Assembly: GCA_024636355.1 (NCBI GenBank)
Contig: JAGXHH010000005.1
Location: forward strand, 1 to 6,038
Source of the DNA: Desulfobacteraceae bacterium
GTDB taxonomy: Bacteria; Desulfobacterota; Desulfobacteria; Desulfobacterales; Desulfosalsimonadaceae
Reading direction: 5' to 3'
DNA length: 6,038 nt
Shown here: in pieces, positions 1 to 6,014 of the stretch
Position numbering within the stretch: position 1 is the stretch's first letter
Layout of the letters: the number at the start of each line of letters is the position of its first letter
The notes under the pieces: model-generated
What the model was told of the DNA's origin: nothing
Database searches by the model: none
What the model saw: the letters and a program-made list of their open reading frames with translations, nothing else
Made by a program: the position numbers and the translations under genes

Positions 1-18
1 CATTTGTCTCTATGTATC

Positions 19-99
19 GCCCTTTCAGGGCTCCTCTGATTTTTTTCATCTTTTCCCGGGGCGCTGCCCCGGGCTGATATGTGAAACCCCTTCGGGGTT
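19..99. repeat. Three successive short hairpins, REP-like cluster
   Basis: Three perfect stem-loops, each with a 3-nt loop, stand in a row: GCCCT/AGGGC around TTC (19-31), CCCGGGGC/GCCCCGGG around GCT (55-73), and AACCCC/GGGGTT around TTC (85-99). Pyrimidine-rich and AT-rich linkers separate them. The arrangement resembles the repetitive extragenic palindromes scattered through many genomes, sometimes mobilised by REP-associated tyrosine transposases. No transposase is present here. Confidence 0.6.
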
Positions 100-167
100 A
101 ATATGATCTAAACAACTGGAGCATTCCCGATAACCAGAAAACAAAAATTAACCACAGTGAACACAGC

Positions 168-182
168 GCGGCCATTGGCCGC
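168..182. repeat. GCGGCC/GGCCGC hairpin
   Basis: A perfect 6-bp stem (168-173 with 177-182) closes a 3-nt loop. It stands alone between the REP-like cluster and the inverted hairpin pair, with no gene next to it on either strand. Confidence 0.45.
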
Positions 183-202
183 AACCAATCTCGGTGCCGT
201 TT

Positions 203-343
203 GTAGGTCGGGATTCACATCCCGACGCCCGGTTTCACAATAACGCTAATTTTTGTCGCGAAACGAAGACGGAAAAAAACAAAAACGAAAAACCACAAAA
301 CCGTTACTCGGGGCTTGCCGTCGGGTTTGGAAACCCGACCTAC
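203..343. repeat. Inverted pair of 25-bp hairpin units
   Basis: Positions 203-227 and the reverse complement of 319-343 are each 25 nt, start GTAGGTCGGG, end CCCGACG and agree at 21 of 25 positions. Each is itself a hairpin. Two of the four differences (unit positions 11 and 18) are paired, A-T in one and T-A in the other, so pairing is kept. About 90 nt of A-rich DNA lies between them. The layout is like a miniature element with inverted ends, but no target duplication is seen. Confidence 0.6.
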
Positions 344-437
344 GGTTCCCGGCTCTCGAAACAAGGTTCGATCGCAAAAAAAGCTGTTGTACACCAATTG
401 AGGGATGTTTTTGCAGGATGGGACATCTTTAAATGCC

Positions 438-479
438 GTGCACGTGCACGAGCACGTGTACGAGCACGTGTACGAGCAC
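438..479. repeat. Hexamer tandem array, 7 units of G(T/A)G(C/T)AC
   Basis: Seven exact-phase 6-bp units read GTGCAC twice, then GAGCAC and GTGTAC alternating to the end. Only the second and fourth bases vary. The first two units form a 12-bp palindrome and CACGTG recurs three times. It begins 31 nt beyond the stop of the split-barrel gene. Function is unknown; in translation it gives Ala-Arg or Val-Arg dipeptides, but I see no gene. Confidence 0.75.
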
Positions 480-510
480 GGAATATTACGAGGGTATCAA
501 ATTTGAATTT

Positions 511-1377
511 CTATGATCCTGGAAAATCCGACCACCGGGTGACCGGCTGCAGGGGAACCGGGGGATAGATCTGTCCGTGGGCCGGCGGCATGGAATTGTA
601 CACAAAGTCGATATCCACCATTCCGGATCGGATCAGCCTGGGACGGCTAAAACCGGTAAACGCTCCCCGGACCAGGACATCTTCCATCTGCAGGGTCAAC
701 CCGAAAACGGCCACCTTCTGGCCGACCGGTATCCGGTCGATTTCCTTGCCATAGGCCAAGGTCGAAAAGATCAGGCGCCGGCTGCCCGCGGTCTGGCATT
801 GGAGCAGGGGGATGATTTCGGGATAACCGTCTGACCGGATGTAAGCGATAAATTTCAAGGCATCGAGACGGTTGAACAGGACCTCGGAAAAGAAATTTAA
901 AATTGGGATGTTTTTGCCGGCGGCCGCCCCGCCTTTTGCCATTTTCGTCATCAGGGAGGCGACGATGATCGCCGGCAGCGGCAGGGCCTCGGCCCCCCGG
1001 GCATCGATCAGGTCCAGGTAATGGACCGTATTGATGCCGAAATAAGCGTTGTATCGGAACATCGGCAGGTCGTTGTACGACTGGTATTCGGGGCCTTCCG
1101 TGCGCAGGTGGGTCCACCGGGCATGCCCGCGCCATATTTTCCGGTCCATGGTCATTACCAGGAACGCAGATTTCGGATTTTTCTGGAGTTGCGCCTTGCT
1201 CTGCCCCCGGCAGAATTCCCCGAGGGTGATCTGTTTCGGCCCGGCCGCCCGGATCGATGTAATCAGGGTGAGGTGCGGCAGACCCTCCGGTGTGACTGTG
1301 GCTACGAGGCCGATTTTTTCTGCCGGGGAAAACGCCGCGATGGCCTTTTCGTCAAGCGCTTTGATATTATACAACAT
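511..1377 (-). CDS. Pyridoxamine-phosphate-oxidase-like tandem split-barrel protein
   Basis: A 288-residue protein resembling the FMN-binding split-barrel (PNPOx-like) superfamily. Residues about 20-88 read as one barrel: IGLVATVTPEGLPHLTLIT, then SKAQLQKNPKSAF and the strand ending WRGHARW. Residues about 172-243 repeat the plan: LKFIAYIRSDGYPEIIPLL, then KEIDRIPVGQKVAVF and VLVRGAFTGF. One chain thus seems to carry two barrels, where most relatives dimerise. A link of about 80 residues rich in small and hydrophobic residues (ALPLPAIIVASLM) joins them. AGGAGG at 1381-1386 lies only 3 nt before the ATG at 1377 and 6 nt before a TTG at 1374, so either may be the true start; a start at 1467 would lie inside the activase gene. 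Overlap with the activase implies coupled translation. Flavin binding, and any role in supplying electrons to the activase, product handling or oxygen defence, are inference. No signal peptide is seen. Confidence 0.82.
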   Translation of the reverse strand: MLYNIKALDEKAIAAFSPAEKIGLVATVTPEGLPHLTLITSIRAAGPKQITLGEFCRGQSKAQLQKNPKSAFLVMTMDRKIWRGHARWTHLRTEGPEYQSYNDLPMFRYNAYFGINTVHYLDLIDARGAEALPLPAIIVASLMTKMAKGGAAAGKNIPILNFFSEVLFNRLDALKFIAYIRSDGYPEIIPLLQCQTAGSRRLIFSTLAYGKEIDRIPVGQKVAVFGLTLQMEDVLVRGAFTGFSRPRLIRSGMVDIDFVYNSMPPAHGQIYPPVPLQPVTRWSDFPGS

Positions 1378-2371
1378 CCGCCTCCTTTCGGGAGTTGTTC
1401 CCGGTTTCGCGTGTGGCGCCCGACCAGCTGACGATTTGGGGATCCACACCGGATTTTTTTGCCACATCAGCCAGTTCGTCCATAGCCCCGGAGGTGATCA
1501 GCGGGGCCTTTTCAAACTGCCATTTCCCGCCGAGCCGGAGGTATTTATCCTGGCACAGGTTATTGAACGCACAAAGTTCCCAGCGGCTGACCGCACCCGT
1601 CAGCTGAGTTGAGAGGAACCGGCCGATCCCGGCGATGTTTTCGGCGTGATCGGTGGCACCGGGGATCACGGGCGTCCGGATCCAGAGCGCGGCCGGATGA
1701 ACATGAGATTTGACATACCCGGCCACATGGACGAGATTTTCCAGGATGCGCCGGTTTCCCTGCCCGGTAAACTGTTGGTGTTCTTCCGAATCAATGAGCT
1801 TGACATCGAAAAGGACCATGGCCGCATAGGGAAGGATCCGGTCAAGCGCTTCGCGTCCGCAGGCGCCGCAGGTGTCGAGTGCGGTATGCAGTCCCTTTTC
1901 GCGCAGTGATTTTAAAAATAGTGCAACGAGCGGCGACTGCATCGCCGGCTCGCCGCCCGAGACGGTCACCCCGCCTCCGGACGTATTGAAATAGGCCCGG
2001 TCCTTTATGACCTCGGCGACCAGCGGCTCCAATTCCCAGACCGTGCCCAGCAGTTCCATGGCCATGGCCGGGCATTGCGCAGCACACGTGCCGCAGCCGG
2101 TGCAGACGTTCCGGTCGATTTCAACACCCGATTCGCTAAGGCAAATCGCGCCTTCCGGGCATGCGGAAAGACACGTCCGGCACCCGATGCACCGGTTGCC
2201 CACCCACCAGACCTGGGGTTTCGGGGAAATGCTTTCCGGGTTGTGGCACCAGGCGCAGTTCAAGGGACACCCCTTGAAAAAAACGGTCGTCCGGATACCG
2301 GGACCGTCTTCGGTCGACATGCGGATGATCTGGAGTACCAAGGCCTCTATGGTATTTTGATCAATATTCAT
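1367..2371 (-). CDS. Glycyl radical enzyme activating enzyme (radical SAM)
   Basis: A 334-residue activase that cleaves S-adenosylmethionine reductively to put the radical on Gly813 of the neighbouring enzyme. The radical-SAM cluster is CPLNCAWC (Cys35, Cys39, Cys42), preceded by DGPGIRTTVFFKG, a hallmark of the family. Residues 61-71 (CIGCRTCLSAC) and 90-100 (CTGCGTCAAQC) form two ferredoxin-type 4Fe-4S sites, found in activases of the dehydratase and decarboxylase GREs but absent from that of pyruvate formate-lyase. VSGGEP (137-142) is the SAM-contacting GGE motif. An in-frame stop three codons upstream means the start cannot lie further out. No good Shine-Dalgarno is visible, unlike the GRE and regulator genes, so translation may be weak; this would suit a catalyst needed in small amounts. 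It lies 336 nt after the GRE gene and its last 11 nt overlap the next gene. Assignment is secure. Confidence 0.95.
   Translation of the reverse strand: MNIDQNTIEALVLQIIRMSTEDGPGIRTTVFFKGCPLNCAWCHNPESISPKPQVWWVGNRCIGCRTCLSACPEGAICLSESGVEIDRNVCTGCGTCAAQCPAMAMELLGTVWELEPLVAEVIKDRAYFNTSGGGVTVSGGEPAMQSPLVALFLKSLREKGLHTALDTCGACGREALDRILPYAAMVLFDVKLIDSEEHQQFTGQGNRRILENLVHVAGYVKSHVHPAALWIRTPVIPGATDHAENIAGIGRFLSTQLTGAVSRWELCAFNNLCQDKYLRLGGKWQFEKAPLITSGAMDELADVAKKSGVDPQIVSWSGATRETGNNSRKEADVV
1381..1387 (-). promoter_or_regulatory. Ribosome binding site of the split-barrel gene, unusually close
   Basis: AAGGAGG on the minus strand lies within the last codons of the activase gene. Spacing is 3 nt to the ATG at 1377 but 6 nt to the next codon, TTG at 1374. 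A TTG start is therefore plausible; the protein differs by one residue. Confidence 0.7.
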
Positions 2372-2410
2372 GGATATTCAAAATCATTCCAGATTCTTTA
2401 TCCGTACTTG

Positions 2411-2436
2411 TAGGGGCGACCGGCCGGTCGCCCCTA
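2411..2436. repeat. Perfect 26-bp palindrome, copy 1
   Basis: The half-site TAGGGGCGACCGG is followed directly by its exact reverse complement, giving a loopless 26-bp palindrome 39 nt upstream of the activase start. An identical sequence occurs at 2556-2581. Confidence 0.85.
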
Positions 2437-2449
2437 TTCCTGTTTTTTT

Positions 2450-2515
2450 GATTAAGCGCAAGATTAAGCGCAAGATTAAGATTAAGAGCAAGATTAAGAG
2501 CAAGAGCAAGAGAAA
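2450..2515. repeat. Hexamer tandem array, 11 units
   Basis: Eleven in-phase 6-bp units occur: GATTAA five times, GCGCAA twice, GAGCAA three times and a final GAGAAA. The order mixes the unit types rather than running in blocks. The period equals that of the array at 438-479 although the sequence differs. It lies between the two palindrome copies. Confidence 0.8.
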
Positions 2516-2554
2516 ACACATTCGAAACCTGCCAACCCGATCCGGATGCTCCGG

Positions 2555-2582
2555 GTAGGGGCGACCGGCCGGTCGCCCCTAC
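2555..2582. repeat. Perfect 28-bp palindrome, copy 2
   Basis: The 26-bp core is the same as copy 1 and symmetry extends one base each side (G and C). Its right end runs into a short direct repeat of GCCCCTACA. Confidence 0.85.
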
Positions 2583-2635
2583 AGCCCCTACAGCACCGGT
2601 TGCAATCGTTGGTTCCGGTTCCTGAACCCGAAACC

Positions 2636-2661
2636 GGGCGGACACGCAGGTCCGCCCCTAC
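2636..2661 (-). repeat. Hairpin unit related to the GTAGG-type repeats
   Basis: On the minus strand it begins GTAGGGGCGGAC, has a 6-nt loop and closes with GTCCGCCC (8-bp stem, 2636-2643 with 2650-2657). It is followed by GGTTTC, so that CGCCCGGTTTC (2640-2630) matches exactly the 11 bases at 226-236 beside the hairpin unit of the left region. This links the two repeat regions. Confidence 0.6.
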
Positions 2662-2669
2662 GCATTTAA

Positions 2670-2702
2670 CCTTGAACCTTGAACTTTGAACCCTGAACTT
2701 TG
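2670..2702. repeat. Heptamer tandem array, about 4.7 units
   Basis: CCTTGAA occurs twice, then CTTTGAA, CCCTGAA and a partial CTTTG, all in a 7-bp register. It starts 5 nt beyond the GRE stop codon. On the minus strand it reads as TTCAAGG/TTCAAAG units. Function unknown. Confidence 0.7.
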
Positions 2703-2707
2703 CCGTT

Positions 2708-5224
2708 CTAAAATTTTTCATGGCTCAACCGGGCAATCACCTCGTTTTGGAGCTCTTTGCCGATGGCGGTGAAATAGGCGTTGTAGCCGGTGATCCGCAC
2801 CAGGAGGTTCCGGTAGTTCCGGGGATGGAGCTGGGCGTCGCGCAGCATGTCCGGATCGAGCATGTTGATCTGCAGGCAGGTACCGCCGTTTTCGGCATAC
2901 CCTCTCAAGAACGCCTTGAATTTCTCCCTGTGCTCCGGGTCCTTTACAATGGAGGGATTGAAGGTGATCGTGTGGCTTGCCCCGTTGGGCAGGCAATTTA
3001 CGTAGTCCTCCCAGTCGCCGGCTTCCACCGTCGTCCGGCCGCCCAGAACCTTGCCCACCGAATTGGTGTTGGCCGTCGGCCCGTTGATGTCCGCCCCATT
3101 TGACGGACAGATCGCATTGGACAAAAACTGCCCCTTCTCCCGGCCGTCGGCTGTAGCGGCAAGAACATACCCGTCGCCGGCCCAGTAGTTCCAGGAGAGC
3201 ATCCCCGGCCGGAACTGCCGCTTTGTCGATTTCGTCTTGTGCTTCCAGGTTTCCGACGTCCACAGTTCCATGACCTGCTGCGCCATGGCATCGGCGGCAT
3301 CATCGTCGCGGCCGTACTTCGGAGCCCGGTTCCGGGCAAGCGCCTGCAGCACCGGTTGGCCGTCCCAGTTGTTCTTCAACGCGTCGATCAATTCGGCCAT
3401 GGCGCACTTCTGCTCATCGAACACGAGGTACTTGATGGCCAGCAGGGAATCGACCGTGGTGGCAAATGTGACCGCCTCCAGGGTAGTAAAGTTGATCTCT
3501 GCGCCGCCCCGGGTGATGTCCAGCGCTTTTTCCACACACCCCCGGACCATGCATGAAAGGTACGGGGTGGGGAAAAATTTCGCCCGGATCGATTCGGTCC
3601 GTTCGTACAGGTCGACGCATTTCTTTATAATGGATGCCGTCTGCTTTTCATAGGCGATCCAGAACTCTTCCCATATTTCGAACCGATCCGCATCGCCCGT
3701 ATAAGGGCCGTCCTGGCGGATTTTTTCACTTTTTCCCGTCAGCGGATCGACAAACGCGATCAGGTCTCTTCCGCCGGCAAGGGCGAGCTCGACCGCCTTG
3801 ACCAGGTTCAGGTTGTTGTCGACGGTGCCGGACCGGTCGTTTCCGACCATGGTGTTTTCCAGACACCCCACCGGGGCGTACTCATAGACATTTTCCTCAC
3901 TGATCAGGTGCTCAAGCCCGGCGAGTTTCGCCTCGCGCAGCATGCCGGCCATGGAGCGCTCATCGAAGTTGATCAGAAACGGCGCCCCCTGACTGGTGGA
4001 AACCATTTCCGTCAGGACATCGAGCAGTTCGTCCGGAGAATTGCGGTGGAGCCGGACGTTCGGCTTCGGCTCCAGGATCGGGCTCATCTCGTCGATGACT
4101 TCGAGGATGACATAGGTCAAATCATTGGTCATATCCGCCCCGTCCCGGCCCATGCCGGACAGGGTGATGAGCTGGCCGAAGCCCGAGGTGATGCCGTCCC
4201 GGCCGTTGCGGATCATGGCATCATAGGCGGTGTTGCAGTGAATCCAGAAGCATTTCAGGATTTCCTTGCCGAATTCGCGCTCCATCCCGGATTTGATCGA
4301 CTGCTGCCAGTAAGGGAGCAGGTACTGGTCGATCCGGCCGAACGACACGCCCGGGCCCGGGTAGTTCTCATCGCTCATGATCAGCATATGGTTGATCCAC
4401 AAGGCCTGGACAGCCTCCCAGAAGGTCTGGGCCGGCTCCCAGGGAATGCGGGTCAAGTTCTGGGCCATCCGGGTCAGCTCCTCCTTGCGCTGTTCATCGG
4501 GCGCCTGGCCGGCCAACTGCTGGCACAGCCGGGAATATTTTGCCGCCAGGTCCTTTGCCATGGTCGCCGACGTCCGCATGGCCCAAAGCTGGGCCCCCTT
4601 CTGTCCGGCCTGCTCCTTTTCCGACAGAATGCTGTAGAGTGCGTCGATTTCGATATAAATGCCTTTCCATCCCTTGGTCAGGACCATTTCATGATCCGGG
4701 ATCAGGTGACCGGACGTGGCCCCGGCATTGCCGTAGCCGTGATCGTGGAACCATTTGACCGCCCCGCGCGCCCCCTTTTTGCCCAGGGTCGCCCGGTCAT
4801 AGATTTTCTGCTCGGCCTCGTCAAGGCACATCGAGGTCTGGATGTTGAAACGGCCGCCGGCGATCAGGTCGCCGGGCAGAAGTTCCTGGGGCAGGCAATT
4901 GACCATGACCTCCCGAACGAACCAGGCACGCCGCTCCACGATCGACCAGGACCAGAATTTTTCAGGAAGGGTTACCGGACGGGCCGCCTGCCGGTAGGAG
5001 CTGCGCATGGTCTGCAGCAGCAGGTAGGTTTCCGGTACGATATAAAAAGTGATCTCGTTGAACTGGACGTCCCAGGGCGTTGCCGTGGTCCAGGCCGTGT
5101 ACTCGTTGGACCAGGCCCGGTCGGCCCCCTTGAAGTAATATTCCCGGAGTTTCTGAATCCGCGGGGACAGACCCCGGGGCGCCTTGACCTGAAATTCCGC
5201 GCCGGCTGCGGTCGATTGTGTCAT
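2708..5224 (-). CDS. Glycyl radical enzyme (PFL-like) of unassigned substrate
   Basis: An 838-residue cytoplasmic radical enzyme of the pyruvate formate-lyase superfamily. Near the C terminus RITGYNAYF (810-818) carries the radical glycine Gly813. PVGCLEN (451-457) supplies the catalytic thiyl Cys454 and the likely acid/base Glu456. Other family signatures are TPYLSCMVRGC (553-563), RGGAEIN (572-578), APKYGRDDD (634-642), and GREKG followed by NGPTANTNSVGK (694-725). The start at 5224 is chosen because a perfect AAGGAGG sits 6 nt upstream; a start at 5263 would add 13 residues lying inside the regulator gene. The Cys-x-Glu motif excludes the fumarate-adding synthases as I know them, and GCLEN differs from the GCVEP-type motif of choline, glycerol/propanediol and isethionate lyases. 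Hydroxyphenylacetate decarboxylase has GCLET, but its later active-site His aligns with Asn470 here, and no His occurs between Cys454 and His662. An arylacetate-decarboxylase-like or new activity is possible. No small subunit gene is adjacent. Family certain, reaction unknown. Confidence 0.96.
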   Translation of the reverse strand: MTQSTAAGAEFQVKAPRGLSPRIQKLREYYFKGADRAWSNEYTAWTTATPWDVQFNEITFYIVPETYLLLQTMRSSYRQAARPVTLPEKFWSWSIVERRAWFVREVMVNCLPQELLPGDLIAGGRFNIQTSMCLDEAEQKIYDRATLGKKGARGAVKWFHDHGYGNAGATSGHLIPDHEMVLTKGWKGIYIEIDALYSILSEKEQAGQKGAQLWAMRTSATMAKDLAAKYSRLCQQLAGQAPDEQRKEELTRMAQNLTRIPWEPAQTFWEAVQALWINHMLIMSDENYPGPGVSFGRIDQYLLPYWQQSIKSGMEREFGKEILKCFWIHCNTAYDAMIRNGRDGITSGFGQLITLSGMGRDGADMTNDLTYVILEVIDEMSPILEPKPNVRLHRNSPDELLDVLTEMVSTSQGAPFLINFDERSMAGMLREAKLAGLEHLISEENVYEYAPVGCLENTMVGNDRSGTVDNNLNLVKAVELALAGGRDLIAFVDPLTGKSEKIRQDGPYTGDADRFEIWEEFWIAYEKQTASIIKKCVDLYERTESIRAKFFPTPYLSCMVRGCVEKALDITRGGAEINFTTLEAVTFATTVDSLLAIKYLVFDEQKCAMAELIDALKNNWDGQPVLQALARNRAPKYGRDDDAADAMAQQVMELWTSETWKHKTKSTKRQFRPGMLSWNYWAGDGYVLAATADGREKGQFLSNAICPSNGADINGPTANTNSVGKVLGGRTTVEAGDWEDYVNCLPNGASHTITFNPSIVKDPEHREKFKAFLRGYAENGGTCLQINMLDPDMLRDAQLHPRNYRNLLVRITGYNAYFTAIGKELQNEVIARLSHEKF

Positions 5225-5958
5225 CTGGGGCCTCCTTGACTGGACAAGTTTGTTTTCGCCCATATTTCGCCATGTTTGAGCAGATTGTACATCACCATAG
5301 CCGCCTGCTCTTCGTCCCGGTCCGACAGGGTCGAAATCAGCTGCCGATGAAATAAAAAAACCGGTGCGACCACGGCGGGATCACTGAAAAAAAGCCGGCT
5401 TATGTTGGTATAGACCGGCTTGAATGAATTTAACATCATCGGATACAGGAGATTGCCGGTCGCCATGGCGACCAGCAGGTGGAACTCGAAATCAATGCGG
5501 GTCAACTGCTCAAGATTTTCGAAATCGGCTTCCGATTCCTCGAAGGCAATCCGGTAGAAGGCCTCCATCTGCTCCAGCGTCCGGTTTGCCGCCGCCTGTC
5601 GGGCGTTTTCCGTTTCAAACAGCATCCGCATGCGCAGCAGTCCCTCGAGCATCTTCGCATCGAGGGCCCCGTGGCGGTAATTGATCAGAGAAGTGAGCAG
5701 GGCAAGCGAGCCTTCCCGGGTGTAGTCGCTGACAACGGTGCCGACCCGGGGAACGATGGAAACCAGCCCCTTGGCGGCCAGATCGACAAGCGCCTCGTGG
5801 ACGATCGGGCGGCTGACCCCGAGCTGCTGGGCAAGATCGCGTTCCGGCGCCAGTTTTTCACCAACCTTGACCGCACCCGAGAGGATCAGTTCTTCCAGAC
5901 GGGCAACGCAGATTTCTTTTAAGCTATCGGATCTGACAGGTTTTAAAAGCTCCAGCAT
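5221..5958 (-). CDS. GntR-family transcriptional regulator, FadR/FCD subfamily
   Basis: A 245-residue DNA-binding regulator, probably of this operon. Residues about 10-77 form a GntR winged helix, visible in the stretch GEKLAPERDLAQQLGVSRP followed by the wing around GLVSIVPRVGTVV. Residues about 100-235 look like an FCD ligand-binding domain: D156 and H160 (motif DFEFH), H204 and H229 sit where this family coordinates a metal that helps hold a carboxylate ligand. The start is set at 5958 because TAAGGA lies 7 nt upstream; an in-frame ATG at 6015 would add 19 residues but lacks such a site and falls inside the presumed operator. Its TGA overlaps the start of the glycyl radical enzyme gene (ATGA), implying coupled translation. 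The ligand is unknown; substrate or product of the neighbouring enzyme is the natural guess. Family assignment is secure. Confidence 0.93.
   Translation of the reverse strand: MLELLKPVRSDSLKEICVARLEELILSGAVKVGEKLAPERDLAQQLGVSRPIVHEALVDLAAKGLVSIVPRVGTVVSDYTREGSLALLTSLINYRHGALDAKMLEGLLRMRMLFETENARQAAANRTLEQMEAFYRIAFEESEADFENLEQLTRIDFEFHLLVAMATGNLLYPMMLNSFKPVYTNISRLFFSDPAVVAPVFLFHRQLISTLSDRDEEQAAMVMYNLLKHGEIWAKTNLSSQGGPR
5231..5237 (-). promoter_or_regulatory. Strong ribosome binding site of the glycyl radical enzyme
   Basis: AAGGAGG on the minus strand lies 6 nt before the ATG at 5224, inside the end of the regulator gene. It fixes the GRE start and predicts high translation; the ATGA overlap adds coupling to the regulator. 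Confidence 0.85.
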
Positions 5959-5965
5959 GAAAATG

Positions 5966-5971
5966 TCCTTA
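5966..5971 (-). promoter_or_regulatory. Ribosome binding site deciding the regulator start
   Basis: TAAGGA on the minus strand lies 7 nt before the ATG at 5958. This supports the 245-residue form of the regulator over one starting at 6015. Confidence 0.7.
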
Positions 5972-6003
5972 CGGTTTGCCGGTGGATGTAATTTTTTGGC
6001 AGG

Positions 6004-6014
6004 TGGTTTTACCA
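6004..6014. promoter_or_regulatory. Putative FadR-type operator TGGT-N3-ACCA
   Basis: TGGTTTTACCA is a perfect inverted repeat with TGGT and ACCA arms separated by 3 nt, the arm sequence and spacing of the core of the E. coli FadR site. It lies 46 nt upstream of the start of the FadR-type regulator gene and shares bases 6011-6014 with the candidate -10 element. Binding there would block transcription, so autorepression of the operon is likely. The symmetry does not extend past the 11-bp core. Confidence 0.6.

Larger units (their letters stand above)
1..510. other. Non-coding repeat region downstream of the operon
   Basis: No credible gene is seen. The open frame at 194-568 is low-complexity and arginine-rich where it crosses the hexamer array, and matches nothing I recognise. 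The stretch is made of hairpin clusters, an inverted pair of units, an A-rich block (about 270-300) and a hexamer array. No classic terminator follows the last gene. The hairpin at 320-339 followed, on the minus strand, by a loose T-rich tract (299-270) might end the transcript weakly. Confidence 0.75.
2372..2707. other. Repeat-filled gap between GRE and activase genes
   Basis: This 336-nt stretch inside the operon has no credible gene; a minus-strand open frame here (2645-2361) merely translates the hexamer array as repeating Ala-Leu-Asn-Leu. It holds, left to right, a perfect palindrome, a hexamer array, a second copy of the palindrome, a hairpin unit and a heptamer array. In the operon transcript the palindromes would fold into stable stems, which could end, pause or process the message between enzyme and activase. 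No hairpin followed by a T-run on the minus strand is seen. Confidence 0.8.

Noticed and set aside
194..568. Plus-strand 124-codon frame with an Arg-Ala/Arg-Val repeat
   Set aside because: It crosses hairpin units, an A-rich block and the hexamer array and then runs opposite the split-barrel gene, so it looks like chance translation of repeats.
2411..2449. Plus-strand intrinsic terminator (palindrome then a run of seven T)
   Set aside because: No plus-strand gene precedes it, the T-run starts 6 nt after the stem, and the same palindrome at 2555-2582 has no T-run, so it is better read as a repeat.
2361..2645. Minus-strand 94-codon frame with an Ala-Leu-Asn-Leu repeat
   Set aside because: It is a translation of the hexamer array and palindromes, runs into the start of the activase gene and has no convincing family or ribosome site.
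2450..2702. CRISPR array
   Set aside because: The tandem units are 6 and 7 bp with no spacers, and no cas gene is present.
2708..5224. Benzylsuccinate or alkylsuccinate synthase large subunit
   Set aside because: The Cys-x-Glu motif is present, which fumarate-adding enzymes lack as far as I recall, and no small subunit genes are adjacent.
2708..5224. Choline TMA-lyase, glycerol/propanediol dehydratase or isethionate lyase
   Set aside because: These carry a GCVEP or GCIEP motif; here it is GCLEN, and no microcompartment genes or partner enzymes are seen in the window.
3908..5239. Long plus-strand open frame of 443 codons
   Set aside because: It lies wholly opposite the glycyl radical enzyme gene, whose motifs are unmistakable. 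The frame is a by-product of GC-rich codon use and shows no recognisable domain.
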